From: Paralithodes platypus
Lineage: Eukaryota; Arthropoda; Malacostraca; Decapoda; Lithodidae
Direction of reading: 5' to 3'
Length of the DNA: 64,000 bases
NCBI GenBank assembly: GCA_032716605.1
Contig: CM064523.1
Span: 39,708,026 to 39,772,025, forward strand
Shown here: piece by piece, positions 10,219-20,822 of the stretch
Position numbering within the stretch: the stretch's first letter is position 1
How the letters are laid out: each line of letters begins with the position of its first letter
The notes under the pieces: generated by a model
The model's input: only the letters and a program-made list of their open reading frames with translations
Databases searched by the model: none
What the model was told of the DNA's origin: nothing
Program-made: the position numbers and the translations under genes

Positions 10219-10530
10219 TTAATTAATAGAAGGAAAGTTCATCACAATTTTGGGGAGCTGTCCAGTAGCAGTATTTAATATAAACTTTACTATTCCTTTG
10301 TGTTCATTATTAAATGTCCCCTTAGAGCTCGCCAGAGTTAAACGTATATCAACAGTATTCTCACCAGGAAAAGGCTTAATTAAATCCCCCTTCTCATTCC
10401 ACGCTATATCTGGCTGAGTGCCAAGTATATTAACTATAGCTTGCACTTGATCTTTAATAAAAGGACTAGCACGAAGTTGAACTATATCATCTAATGGATG
10501 ATTGTTATGTTTAAAAATTTAATTTATAGC
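10219..10530 (-). pseudogene. Small Maverick-associated gene, function unknown
   Basis: The minus-strand frame reads about 95 residues: PFIKDQVQAIVNILGTQPDI, then AWNEKGDLIKPFPGENTVDI, then a tail ending in NFPSIN and a stop. Upstream of 10500 a stop interrupts it. The pattern of a hydrophobic helix, a W-x-x-x-G-x-(L/I) strand and an (S/E)NxVDI turn resembles a short conserved region found next to integrase or capsid genes in Mavericks; I cannot name its role. It lies downstream of the integrase on the same strand and has the same AT-rich composition as its neighbours. It could also be an unrelated chance frame. Confidence 0.35.
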
Positions 10531-10627
10531 ATATGTAGATATAAGGGGGGAATTAAGCTCAATCGATCTTTGTATTTTATTTGTGTGTTTTTTTTATAAA
10601 CCTCTTGTTACGAGTGTGTGATTTGTT

Positions 10628-10689
10628 TTTTAGATGTATTAACCTTGATTTAATATCTTTTAGATGTATTAACTTTGATTTAATATCTT
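10628..10689. repeat. 31-bp unit, two tandem copies
   Basis: TTTTAGATGTATTAAC is followed by CTTGATTTAATATC, repeated once with one change. Confidence 0.85.
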
Positions 10690-10965
10690 CATGACTCGTC
10701 TTCGGTGATATATGTGGTGTGTTTTAATATATATTCTTTTATAGCAATTAGTTTAGGGATTAGTCACAATTCTGACATTATAAAGAATACTGGGCATTTA
10801 TATCAGATGGTTTTACAAAATGATGCATATCTCTCGGGGTCTTACCCATTACACTGTTATGGATAGTGTTATTGTAACTAGTTACTATATCAGGGAGGAC
10901 ATATATATACTCGAGTGTATTATTCTGGGTTAAATGCTTGTATATCTTTTATTTTAGTGTTTTAA

Positions 10966-11427
10966 CACATTCCGAGCGGCCTAGGCGGTAACTTCTACTA
11001 CCTGCCAAGCGGGGGGTTTTACCCTAAAACGACCTTGTTTCCGTGCTCTTTTTCATGTTTATGCATGAAAAAGAGCGTAATACAATTATGTATCCCTGGA
11101 AGGGCGTAAATTGAGCTTTCCAATGACATCAGAACCATTGTTCTACGACCATGCGTTCTGTTGCAACGATCGTGCAACATGAGTGCAAAAACCCTAAAAT
11201 AAGGTAATTTCCTTACATAATTCCCTGTGTAGCGAGGTAGTGAGTAAGGATGAGTGTGGAGGGGACCTCAGTTGTCGCGCGGGAGCCATGCCGACCGGTT
11301 AGAGGAACTGCTCAGCTCTCTCTCAGAGCACATTAAGTGCTCAAAATTGCATGCAACTATAGCCGGGCCCCGCTCTTTAGGTTGGGGTTCTCTTGTCCGA
11401 CTATAGCCGGGCGCCGCCAAAGAGGAG
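10966..11427. mobile_element. TTAA-flanked MITE (462 bp)
   Basis: TTAA is present on both sides (10962-10965 and 11428-11431) with inverted ends of about 20 bp at roughly 60-70 percent match. The sequence is homologous over most of its length to 25526-26005 in inverse orientation, so this is a dispersed family. Removing it restores the integrase reading across the TTAA. Its right part contains a duplicated CGACTATAGCCGGG motif. Non-coding. Confidence 0.75.
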
Positions 11428-11490
11428 TTAATGACCCTCTCCGAAATAGCTACTTTAATTCCCTGGATTGGGTGGAATATTTCTGAATAT

Positions 11491-11910
11491 GTATACTCTG
11501 GAGGAAACCCTTCATCCCCTTATATGTATACTCTGGAGGAAACCCTTCATCCCCTTATATGTATACTCTGGAGGAAACCCTTCATCCCCTTATATGTATA
11601 CTCTGGAGGAAACCCTTCATCCCCTTATATGTATACTCTGGAGGAAACCCTTCATCCCCTTATATGTATACTCTGGAGGAAACCCTTCATCCCCTTATAT
11701 GTATACTCTGGAGGAAACCCTTCATCCCCTTATATGTATACTCTGGAGGAAACCCTTCATCCCCTTATATGTATACTCTGGAGGAAACCCTTCATCCCCT
11801 TATATGTATACTCTGGAGGAAACCCTTCATCCCCTTATATGTATACTCTGGAGGAAACCCTTCATCCCCTTATATGTATACTCTGGAGGAAACCCTTCAT
11901 CCCCTTATTA
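11491..11910 (-). repeat. 35-bp minisatellite, 12 copies, grown from integrase codons
   Basis: Twelve nearly perfect 35-bp units (GTATACTCTGGAGG at the start of each). On the minus strand the unit encodes KGMKGFLQSIHI, which fits the integrase sequence expected between the second catalytic Asp and the Glu, so the array is an internal expansion of that coding segment rather than an inserted satellite. Because 35 is not a multiple of 3 and the unit has no stop, all three plus-strand frames stay open, giving spurious ORFs of 126-162 codons. Confidence 0.9.
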
Positions 11911-12339
11911 GTAAATTAAGTCCCCAAATCTGTCATTAAGCGTGTATATTTCCTTTTCGCTTCTGGATTATTCAGAATAATATACATTCCCTTAATACTG
12001 TCTTTAGAGGATTTGGCTTTTAAAGGAACAACATACTTAATCCTCTAAACACTTAATACCACTATTATACCTTTTAAGCAGAGAGAGATCCGGCAAGTCA
12101 CAAGTGAGTATTATCCCAGGCTTTGCGGCTAATATTTTACATCTAGAAAACAAATTCCTGGTAAGCTTGTGTAAAGCATAGATTCTTGAAGATATACAAA
12201 ATTACTTTACTTTATCTTGAGTATTTGAATTATCAAGTTTATGTACAGCCTTATATAATTTGTCTACACTTGCCAATCCAGCTGGATGAGTATGATCATT
12301 AAATGGAAGCAAGTAATATATCAGATTCATCTATTTATA

Positions 12340-12830
12340 ATTTATTTATAATATAACATCTGCCTCCCTAGGCATTTCACTTGCGATATATCTCTATTTC
12401 TTAGGAGTATATAATGTTAGTTATTTAGTGAAATTGTATGTGAATATTTTCCGGAAAAATTCTAAATTCTGAACTATAAAAATTACTGAAAGATTCATAT
12501 GTCTACCCTTTGTGAAGACCGTTGCTATTATTTCCGAATTGGCCACTGTTAGAAAATTATCATCCAAAATAAGTAAGTAAGTAAGTGTCTATGCCTAGAC
12601 ACTTTTTGTGTCTAGTGGTCAATTTCTTGCTCTGGGTTAATTATATCCTCACTGAGAACAATTTTATCTTTTATTTTAGGATTATCCTGAAGTGGATGAT
12701 GGGATACCCCACAAATAATTATTTTATTGAAAATATTATTATATTTGTCCACGATTTTGTGCATTGTTGTGATTTTCCGGAATGTTTATATCCAGCTATG
12801 CTCATTCTAGCTGGAACATGAACTAAATGT
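12340..12830 (-). pseudogene. Maverick packaging ATPase (FtsK/HerA-like), decayed
   Basis: On the minus strand the frame near 12830 reads VHVPARMSIAGYKHSGKSQ. GYKHSGKS (12767-12796) is a Walker A loop preceded by the usual hydrophobic strand. After a region with stops, LILDD at 12559-12573 is a Walker B motif. It is followed by NSEIIATVFTKGRHMNLSVI then FIVQNL, a very typical Maverick ATPase stretch (sensor Gln-Asn), and FTYNFTK. The remaining C-terminal part is broken by stops at about 12450-12350. The gene ends just before the integrase start on the same strand. In related elements and viruses this ATPase drives DNA into the capsid. Expected length is 230-270 residues; about 165 codons are covered here. 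Confidence 0.75.
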
Positions 12831-12901
12831 ATGTGGGATTCATTAAACTTGTTACACCTCTTCATATCTGTATTATACTAACTTTGAACTACAGAAACAT
12901 A

Positions 12902-12904
<3 letters not shown>

Positions 12905-12938
<34 letters not shown>
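12905..12938. repeat. (AT)n microsatellite
   Basis: Uninterrupted alternating AT of about 34 bases. Confidence 0.95.
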
Positions 12939-12941
<3 letters not shown>

Positions 12942-13964
12942 ATAAGTGGAACACTTTTCAAAAGTAATATTTGTATTTCCCTCCACCCAATCACATAGCT
13001 ATATGAAATCATGTTTATTTCCCTTTACCAAATCACATACAGTAGCTATGATATTATTTGTATTTCTCTCCACCACACCAAATCACTCCACCAATACACA
13101 TATTGAAAATATAGTTAACATACAATACAAAGTTTAACCCGAGAAGTGCAATAAGCCTCACTTAAGTATCTGTATAGCGTACACGATAGGCCTCATGGAA
13201 GCAAGACCATGAAAGAACCCTTCCAAAAAAAAACAGGGGTTCTCAAGAGAAAGGAATTTGTGTTTAGTTGAGATATTTTTCTTCTGGTACTTCTTACCAC
13301 TCATCCATATGTGTCCCCCCCCCCCCTTCACCTCCATCCACACCTTCATCCCCCCCTCTTTCCCCGTCCTCAATATCGGCTATGTTCCCTCTTATTTCCC
13401 TCATTTATCGGTTATTTTCTGCTCCAATTATCATCAGGCGGCCTCGGAGGCACACTCGAGCCATCTAAAGACCCTTTAGAAGTGTGAGATATTTCCTGGG
13501 CTGCTCAGTAAATTGCAATACATTGCAGAGGGAAGATGTATGTCTCTTGGCAGGCCAACCCAGAAAACAACCGGACGGTGAAAATATACGTTTTCCACCA
13601 CCCAATTGCTGTTCCCACTTCTTTGATCACTCTTCAATGTTCATCATATAAGTAAAATATACGCACATGGAGAAGAAATAATGCTTATTTGGTATATATA
13701 ACAAATTGTGTCAGAATTGAAGGGCTTTATTGCACATACAACATGTGTCAACACCCCATTCTCGCGCTCTTCGGATTAAGGGGTAGACAGCACCTTCGTG
13801 GTCCTCATTCACTTCATGAGATACCGTAGCCCACTAATAATTTCCTCATCAGTTTTATCCCCCCCATATACTTTCCTCTTCTTGATTCCCCTCGTCACTT
13901 CTATCAGGGAGAGGAAAATACTACTCTGCCATTCCCTCCCTCTTTCTCCAGAGAGCAGTTTTAG
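12939..13964. other. No recognised gene
   Basis: The first 190 bases hold two or three diverged copies of a T-rich module (TATTTGTATTTCCCTCCACC-like). A poly-C tract lies at 13315-13326. Open frames here are below 95 codons and show no motif. By position this should be Maverick DNA between polymerase and ATPase, but nothing is recognisable. Confidence 0.45.
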
Positions 13965-14160
13965 CAGTGTTGCCAATTTAGCGGATTTTCCGCTAAATTT
14001 AGACTATTTGCATATTGATCTAGCGGAAAACATAACTCAATTCACAAGAGTAACTAGCGGATTTTCAAGTCCAATGTAGCGGAAAATTTTAAGAACATCA
14101 CCTATAAACTAGCAGATTTTGAAGGCTAGCGGATTTACAAATTTGTAGTTGGCATCACTG
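13965..14160. mobile_element. hAT-type MITE (196 bp)
   Basis: The ends CAGTGTTGCCAA and TTGGCATCACTG are inverted with one mismatch, and a perfect 8-bp duplication AGTTTTAG flanks them (13957-13964 and 14161-14168). The interior is made of repeated TAGCGGATTTT-type motifs in both orientations and has no coding capacity. Confidence 0.9.
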
Positions 14161-14186
14161 AGTTTTAGTAGTGACTGAAAAAATGG

Positions 14187-15730
14187 GTTGTTGTTGTTGT
14201 CGTTCCCTAAGCTGCCTGGCCGAACAGCCCCAAGTCCCTAAGGAAGGCCATGGCCACGGTCGGGCTTTCCCACAGAGCTCTCATGGAGTGTAGATTGTGT
14301 TGTTGGCATAAGTGATTGTGTGAAATACAGTCTTCTATGATGTGTTTAATAGTATGGGGTGCTGTGTTACATCCCGGGCAGGTGTCGACGACGGAGTCAT
14401 CCATTCTCTTCTGATAGCTCAAAAGAGCTGGATGGTGTCCGCATCTCAGCCTGGCCAGGTGGGCTCTGTCCTCGCGAGGAAGGGAGGATTCAGAAGGATG
14501 GATTTCGGGAGGTCATGCCTGCAGCTGCATGTTGTCTATGAGTGATTGGATGGAACGGCGAGAGATATGAGTATGGATGTGCTTCTGGAAGCTGGTTTGG
14601 GGTGGTCAGGGAGGGAGAGAAGACAGTATTTGTGTGTGATACCGTGTGCTGGGTGTTGTTTTGATATTTCTTGGTGTCTGTGGGTGTGTTGCCATGTAGT
14701 GTAGTGGGTGGTGTTGGTTCGTGGAGGCTGCTGCCAGGGTATTGAGTGCCTCTCATGTCCAGATGGTCTTTGACTTTGAGGACTTTGGTTTCTTGATGTA
14801 GGACTGTAGGTGATCTGTAGGTGTAGTAGCTGTGCAGCCTGTGATGATTTTTAGGGCTTTATTTTGGATAGTCTGTAAGGTCTTATGATGTGTTTCAGCT
14901 AGGTTAGAAGCTCAGATCGGGCTTGCGTAATCCATCACTATTCTTATGTATTGTTTGTAAACTGTGGTGGTGGTTTCTTTGTTGTGTCCAAATTTGTTGT
15001 GGGCAAGTGACCTGAGGGCGTTAAGTCTGGGTGTCAGTTTCTTTTTCATATTTGTGGTGTGCTGTTTGAATGTCATTAGAGTATCATATGTTACTCCTAG
15101 GACTTTGGATGAGTGTGTGTGTGTGTTAGGGGTGTGTTGTTTATGATGAGTTTCGGGGTGTATTTGTGTTATGTCCAGCTTGTGAGGAGGGTTTTGGTGG
15201 ATTTGGCTGGGGCTAGAATGAGTCTGTTTGTAGTGCACCTGTCATGTAATGTCTTGAGATAGGTTTGAAGGAGACATGTTGCTGTGTCTAGGTCTTGGTG
15301 TGTGCATGTGAGTGTTATGTCGTCTGCTTAGGAGGCTATGTTTATTTGGGGTGTATTGGGTGTATTTATATCATGCATGTACAGATTGAAGAGTGCGGGC
15401 GACAGGACCGATCCTTGCGGTACTCCGTTTGGGAAATTTCTGATGCTAGATGACTGACCGGCAAAAGATACGTGTGCACATCTGCCTGCTAGGAACTTGC
15501 CCAGCCACCTTTTTGTGTTGTTGTGCATGTTTGTGTCGTAGATTTTGTTTGTTAGGTTGTGGCGGGGGATGGCATCGAAGGCTTTACTAATATCGAGTGT
15601 GGCAAGTAGTGATCTGTGTGGTGGTCTAGCTGAGTTGATATCGTCAAAAGCTCTTTGTGTAAGGTCTGTAAGAAGAGCGTTTGTGGAGTGCAGTGGTCTG
15701 AAGCCATGTTGCTTTGGAGCTAGGGGGTTA
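14187..15730 (-). mobile_element. 5'-truncated non-LTR retrotransposon (I/Jockey-like), decayed RT
   Basis: On the minus strand the piece begins with an APKQHGFRPLHST-type block, continues with LATLDISKAFDAIPRHNL (catalytic Asp of the palm), WLGKFLAGRCAHVSF and NGVPQGSVLSPALFNLYM. At 15319-15330 the YADD box reads stop-ADD: its Tyr codon has become TAA. Next come VLGVTYDTLMTFKQHTTNM and ALRSLAHNKFGHNK, usual for the thumb/connection region, and near the end CPGCNTAPHTIKHIIEDC, a cysteine/histidine motif typical of the C-terminus of I- and Jockey-group elements. Several frameshifts separate these parts. The 3' end is a short (AAC)n tail at 14187-14200. The copy has inserted in the Maverick just past the polymerase gene. 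It belongs to a different family from the jockey-like LINE at 1425 or 29600. Confidence 0.75.
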
Positions 15731-18659
15731 TTACATACTCTGACTCAGATTCATTCTTTCTTTCTCTAGGTGCATTACTTCGTTCTCGCTTTGATTCACC
15801 CCCATACTTTCATCTCCTGTTCCTATCTTTTGTGAAATATTGTATTTAATATCAGGATGATGATACGATACTGATGTACATTTATCTATATAGAACTGAT
15901 TATCATCATAGGAGGAGAGCCCTCTTTTCATGCTCATTGCTGTAGCTATCTGGCCCTTCATATTTCTAATTGTAAAGGATTTACAATGTTCACTATTGCT
16001 AGACAATAGACAGCCACGAAACTTATCATGGGAGAGGGTTTGCTGTATATACATTGGTATCCCCTTTCCTCTAGCTATCTGATTATCCTGGTGATCCCTC
16101 TCTTCTATCAGCAGAGAGTACATCTTAGGTTTGAGGACGATGCACTCCTTTATTAGTTTACCACCTGTTTCTGACTTTAAATAACCAAGCTTTCCCTTTC
16201 TTGCATTACTGTGCTGTGGGTGAGAGGAGTCAAAATATATAAAGTCCATCCATTCTAAATTCATGGTTAATGTCATTCATCTCCAAACTGAAAATTAAAC
16301 TATCTGTGTCTTCATAAATGAGTTTAGCCCTCTCTCCATAATGCTCCTTTATCTCTTTGTACCAGAAGTGATACATCTCGTACTTGGCATGTTCCAGGAT
16401 TTTTAATCCGAGATAGGTAGGACTAGAGATATGCAGGTGTTTTCCCGGCTAACGGTGATACCTCTGTTGGGGCCAAGAGGTATGAATCTTCTGAACTCGG
16501 GAGTGCTGGCATGAAGAAGAAAATCACCCCTATTGTTAACATAGGAATTACTGCCAAAGTATCGAGCCTCAGGTAAAATAGACCTACTATAGATAGCATT
16601 TGAAAGCAGCTTGAACACTCTGTTTTTAATGCTACTTTTAGATTTGGTCCTCTCTTTCATGTTAGTTTAAAACAATGGTTCTATAAATTAAGCTTGACGG
16701 TATTTATATATGCTGTGTACAATCATTAATTATAATCCCAAATCCATTAGAAACTTTAGAAGAGGAAGACTAACTAGATAATTGGATTGCCATTTGTGAG
16801 AAACAATAACAAAAATTATAACTAGGGGGGACTTTGCACTCATCCGTTTTTAGGAGGTAAAGACTGTAAGGTGATAGCATTTCCTCTATGACTGTCATGT
16901 GAGAAAGAGATCAGGGGAACTCGTCAGTTCTCCTTGCTACATCAGGTGATATATCACTAATATCATAATGAAGCCAATACCCAAACTCCCTGTCAGTTGG
17001 GTGGTTGGGTATTCTATGATCCAAAAACTCTTTCACCTCTTCAGTTGATAATTCCTGGAAGTCTCCAGTTGATAGGAAACCTTGTTGAATATGACCATAT
17101 AACCCATTAATATATAGATACAGAAGATAGTTGATATCCTGCAATACAGGGATACATTGTCATCTGTCTATAAACTTGATTTTTCACATTATGTCAGCCT
17201 CAGTAGCTATGCTTGGAATGCTTTCTTGATGAGTACCAAAACCTCAGTCAAGTACATGTATAGCGAATCCCTTTATCACCTAATCAAACGAAACACGCGG
17301 TGGCTTCACCACCTGCGTCAGACTAATGTGCGTTGCTCGTAATACAGATGTAGATCTTGACTTTAGCGCTAGTACTCAGAAGGACATCTGCCAATAAACC
17401 CACATATATTTCACAGTAATGTCTAAGGTAGTCTCTGAGAATCTTGCAGATGTTTTTATCCCAACCCATTTTCACATGTTCATATTCCTCCACTGATAAA
17501 GGTTTATTCTTTAAGTTATTATGCAAAGCTTCAATAGGGGGGATGACTTCTTCATTGACATGCTCAGGACTATCAATGTGCTCGTAGCACATGTGTTGTT
17601 TTCCCTTCCCAATATTTTCTCTTATATCTGTTGGGATTCAGCTAATCATTTAATGCATGAAATGGATGGGGAGTCCAGCTGCAATATGACTCTTATCTAA
17701 ATTGTCTAAACTCCCATTCATTATAGCAAGGAAGTCAATGAATTTGAGATAATTAATCCTCACTCGAAAGAAATTGAGTGAGGATTTACAGTGGACAGGT
17801 ACACCACGACCACAATCTGTCATTTCTTTCAATACTAAACCTAAGTCATAGCTCATATTATGAGTTATGCAAGTTAGATTGCTATGTTTATCCCTACACC
17901 TGAAATTGCATTGAAGACAATACGCCCCAGTGTAGTTTTTGCTAGGGATGCTGTGGTCATATTGTTGAATTTAAGGATTTTTTTTGGGTTGACATTTCTT
18001 ACTTGATTCCAAGCATTTTTTTCATCATGGCTAATGTCGATGGTGTATGTGGGTCTTTTAGATTTAATTTTTTCCCACTCGGATGAAACTTTACTGAGGA
18101 AATGCTCCGTTGAATTTGCACCAAAATGTGTTCGCTTCTTGACAGTCTTATTGAGACGGTCAATTATGAGGTAACTGTAACCTAAGGCTCGATGCTCAGA
18201 CACTACCTTCTACCTTTTCACAGTACAATTTAAAGTCGTAAAAGCAGAGGTGGAAAGGTGGGTAGGTCCTTCCACAGGATTTAAACTTGATTACACTAGA
18301 GGGGAGTGACATTTAAGTACGGGGGAGGTTTCACAGTGACCGATGTGTTGTTCCTAGTTTATGGAGGGATGGAGAAATTCTAGACATACCGGACAGATGG
18401 ATTTCGCATCCACATGAGGTGCGAGACATGTGAATTTGTTGACAAATTTGGCAAGGTCTGTTATAAGACAAATATGCTCATCTTCGAGAATGAGTAGGTT
18501 CACGTTGTCATGATTGGGTTGTTTATCTTTTCTGGTGAGATTTAGATAGTATCTGAATCTTGTCTCTTTGTCTCTACCCATGACGTTTTTCTGGACCCCT
18601 TTCTCACTAATGTTTAGCCCCACTAGTTTTGACATTTTAAGACGTTGGTTCCATTAGTT

Positions 18660-18925
18660 TGGGGATTTTAAGACCTTTCACCCGATTTCTTTGTCAATAT
18701 TATGACCCTTCGTGCCATTTAGGTGTCGATTTTTTCTTGGCGAGCGTTAGCGAGCCTGTAATTTCAGAAGGAATCGACCTTTGGCCAGGAAATTTTTCTA
18801 CCGAAATATGTACAAATCTATCAAGTCTATGGGATGTTTTTCTAAGCTTGATGGAGGTCTAAGGTGGAAGCTAAAAACATATATGAATAAATGAATAAAC
18901 AGCCACTGTCCCCTTAATGGGTGTG
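18660..18925. mobile_element. MITE fragments inside the polymerase remnant
   Basis: The stretch 18715-18820 matches the arm of the palindromic MITEs at 20421 and 31320 (GGTGTCGATTTTT, GGCGAGCG, GAGCCTG, AAATTTTTCTACCGAAA). The following part, 18836-18925, shares TAAGCTTGATGGAG and CCACTGTCCCCTTAAT with 2390-2445. Ends are not clear. Confidence 0.5.
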
Positions 18926-18987
18926 ATTCATCCTTGTTGAGAGAGTATACGTTAATGTTAATATTGTTCCTTTTCTCAAGCGTGGAT

Positions 18988-19042
18988 AAACCTTCCCAGG
19001 TTACTAGTAGACACAAACCTTCCCAGGTTACTAGTAGACACA
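18988..19042. repeat. 27-bp unit, two tandem copies
   Basis: AAACCTTCCCAGGTTACTAG then TAGACAC, repeated once exactly. Confidence 0.9.
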
Positions 19043-19828
19043 AATTTGACTATCTTCTACTTGTCTATATATCTCGGGATTGCTCAAGCTGTTCCAAACT
19101 CGTTTTCCGAGAAAGACCTCTCTTAATGAACTGAAATGCAGCCAAGGACTGTATTGTTGCTTCTGGGATTCATAAAAAAACTCTCTCCTTTGACATAGGC
19201 TGGGAGGTTGATAGTTTCCCCAAAGGTACAGCGAACACCATATAAGTAGTAATTTATACTGAATGTTGTTAGTGCATCTATGATGGCGCCAGAACCTTCA
19301 CGTTTTTCTAGGCAGGTAGCTAACTCGCTTAACAATTCATCAATCCAACGCTCAACCATCTCATCAGCATCCTGAAGGGTTACACTATAAGGTAAAGATT
19401 GTAGTGAGATTCATTACTTGATGCTGCTTGGCTGTTTGAAGGGGAAGCCTGAAAAGTTTATTAATTCCATGTACAATTCAGCATAGATTTTGAAGATGCT
19501 GGTGAAACCCTGATGGGACTGAATGTATGTTTTCACCTCCTTTAAAAAATCTATATTTTGAATAAGAAATAGATGAGGATAATTTTTAATATTTTCAGGG
19601 TCGGTGTAAGAAAATCTATTGTACCCGCCTAGAAAATTGTGGGCTACCTGTAAGACTTGCGGTGTTCTCGTCTTGCTCCACTACTTGTACTCCACCTCCT
19701 ATAAAAGGTATCTCGGTGTCTGAAGGTAGAGTAGTTAACCTCTGTGGTGGTGGTGCGTCTCAAGTTCCTGCTTCCTCACTATCATTTGGACCACGGTTAA
19801 CTATGAAAGAAAGAGTGCGAGGTATTCT

Positions 19829-20180
19829 TAGTAATATACTAACATGAAAAATACCGGTAGTGTACTAAATAATATATTAAAGCACATTGTTTTGTTTTGG
19901 GGCTTCTATTTTAATATTATGCACATGAAAAAAATGTGTGTGTGTTGGAGAGAAAACAAAATTTGCTTACAATTATTTATTTTTCATTTTGTTTTTCATT
20001 TTTCTTTTTCTTTTTGATGAGAGGAATTTTGAGTAATATACTAAATGACAATTAGTGTACTATATATTACAACACTTAGTTTATTTTTTATTTTTATATA
20101 TATATATATATATTTTTTTTTGGGAAGGGGGGACTTTTTAAATATTATGCACATGAAAATAATGTGTGTGTGAGAGAGAA
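19829..20180. repeat. Direct duplication, about 150 bp with 200-230 bp offset
   Basis: The elements GTAATATACTAA, GTGTACTA and ATTATGCACATGAAAA followed by GTGTGTGTG occur in the same order at 19829-19950 and 20030-20180. The second copy includes a (TA)n tract at 20096-20114. No gene is recognised here; 20181-20420 likewise shows nothing except a GA-rich patch and a segment (CCCCACCGTGAG) that recurs to the right of the next MITE. Confidence 0.6.
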
Positions 20181-20420
20181 AGACTTGATATTTATATACA
20201 TTGTATTTTTGTATGAGAGAGCCAAAACAGGTTGGGATGTGGTGCTGTTCCTCCCGCCCTCTGTGTGCCTCCAGGATCTTGATTGGTTAACCAACTTTCC
20301 CCACCGTGAGCAATAATGGAAAGAGTTGGGCCTGATGACAGGGGTCGATATTTCGGTGTGTAGGCTTAATGTATATCCGGTGAGAGGTATCATATCATTC
20401 AGCATAGATTGGATCATGAA

Positions 20421-20787
20421 GGGGGGTCACCGGCTTTTTTTGTTTATATTTCTCTCCTTATCTCTCTTTCCCTGGCTTGTATCCATTCGGCCCCATTCAG
20501 CTAACTCTTTTAAGACGTTTATCACCATCCAGGTGTCGAATTATTTCTGGCGAGTAACAGCGACCCAGAAATCCGGCTTCCCCGGAGAAATTTTTCTATC
20601 GAAAAATGTACAAATTTAGCTTGCTGTCAAAACAAAAACATGTATATGCTGGCTCGCTACCGCTTGCCAGGAAAATATTGACATCTAGATGGGGGTAAAC
20701 GTCTTAAAACAGTAGACTGAATGGGGCCGAATGGATACAAGACAAAGAGAGAGAGGGAGAAAAGGAAAAAAAGCGAGGTGGGCTCCC
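20421..20787. mobile_element. Palindromic MITE (367 bp), TTAA type
   Basis: The two halves are largely reverse complements: GTATCCATTCGGCCCCATTC at 20479-20498 against GAATGGGGCCGAATGGATAC near 20720, with further pairing outward to GGGTCACC and inward to the GGAGAAATTTTTCTATCGAAA block. The right flank is TTAA (20788-20791) and the left TGAA (20417-20420), probably a mutated TTAA. A sister copy lies at 31320-31691. Single-stranded it would form a very long hairpin. Confidence 0.8.
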
Positions 20788-20822
20788 TTAAGCAACTCTC
20801 CCCACCGTGAGAAATAATGGAA

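Larger units (their letters stand above)
10700..12330 (-). pseudogene. Maverick retroviral-like DDE integrase, split by a minisatellite and a MITE
   Basis: A start codon at 12328-12330 opens a frame reading NLIYYLLPFNDHTHPAGLAS then VDKLYKAVHKL, the N-terminal (HPAG...LYKAVK) block of Maverick integrases. After a stop, the core shows LTCDLPDL (first catalytic Asp), YNSGIKCL, and TRLMTDLGT at about 11940-11925 (second Asp). The next codons run into a 35-bp minisatellite at 11491-11910. After it, near 11435-11450, ISERV gives the catalytic Glu. A TTAA-flanked MITE (10966-11427) then interrupts, and the frame resumes with KIYKHLTQNNTLEYIYVLPD and IVTSYNNTIHN to about 10800. All three acidic residues are therefore traceable, though stops and both insertions abolish function. 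The enzyme would integrate the Maverick DNA. Confidence 0.75.
1117..19850 (-). mobile_element. Decayed Maverick/Polinton DNA transposon, interrupted by younger insertions
   Basis: Six protein remnants typical of Mavericks lie on one strand over about 18.7 kb, matching the usual 15-20 kb length. From 5' to 3' on the minus strand they are protein-primed DNA polymerase B, packaging ATPase, DDE integrase, a short unassigned gene, a macro-domain-like gene, the double-jelly-roll major capsid protein and an adenain-like protease. All carry stops or frameshifts. Interruptions are a LINE at 1425-3739, a hAT element at 6708-7839, a foldback TIR element near 7883-10057, a TTAA MITE at 10966-11427, a hAT MITE at 13965-14160, a non-LTR element at 14187-15730 and MITE pieces near 18.66-18.93 kb. 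I did not find the terminal inverted repeats or a minor capsid gene, so the outer limits are those of the recognised genes. Confidence 0.85.
15735..19850 (-). pseudogene. Maverick protein-primed DNA polymerase B (pPolB), decayed
   Basis: From 19850 downward on the minus strand: NRFSYTDPENIKNYPHLFLI, FKIYAELYMELINFSGFPF, then GSGAIIDALTTFSINYYLYG and INLPAY (19359-19123; conserved N-terminal block), a cysteine-bearing segment with NLLILEDEHICLITDL (18635-18354), exonuclease-region HNMSYDLGLVL and RGVPVHCKSSLNFFRV (17856-17650), then EALHNNLKNKPLSVEEYEH and YVGLLADVLL (17592-17323). Polymerase motif A region YINGLYG with STGDFQELS follows (17144-16911); the expected catalytic Asp is Tyr here. 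Motif B is KLLSNAIYS (16660-16403), motif C is YEDTDSLIF near 16300, and the C-terminal LGYLKSETGGKLI, LSHDKFRGCLL and SSYDDNQFYI blocks lie at 16276-15731. Stops, frameshifts and an insertion around 18.66-19.1 kb disable it. It would replicate the element by protein priming. Confidence 0.85.

Noticed and set aside
11431..11939. Three overlapping plus-strand ORFs of 126-162 codons with a 35-residue repeat
   Set aside because: They come from the 35-bp minisatellite; all frames are open because the unit has no stop. The real coding sense is the minus strand (integrase).
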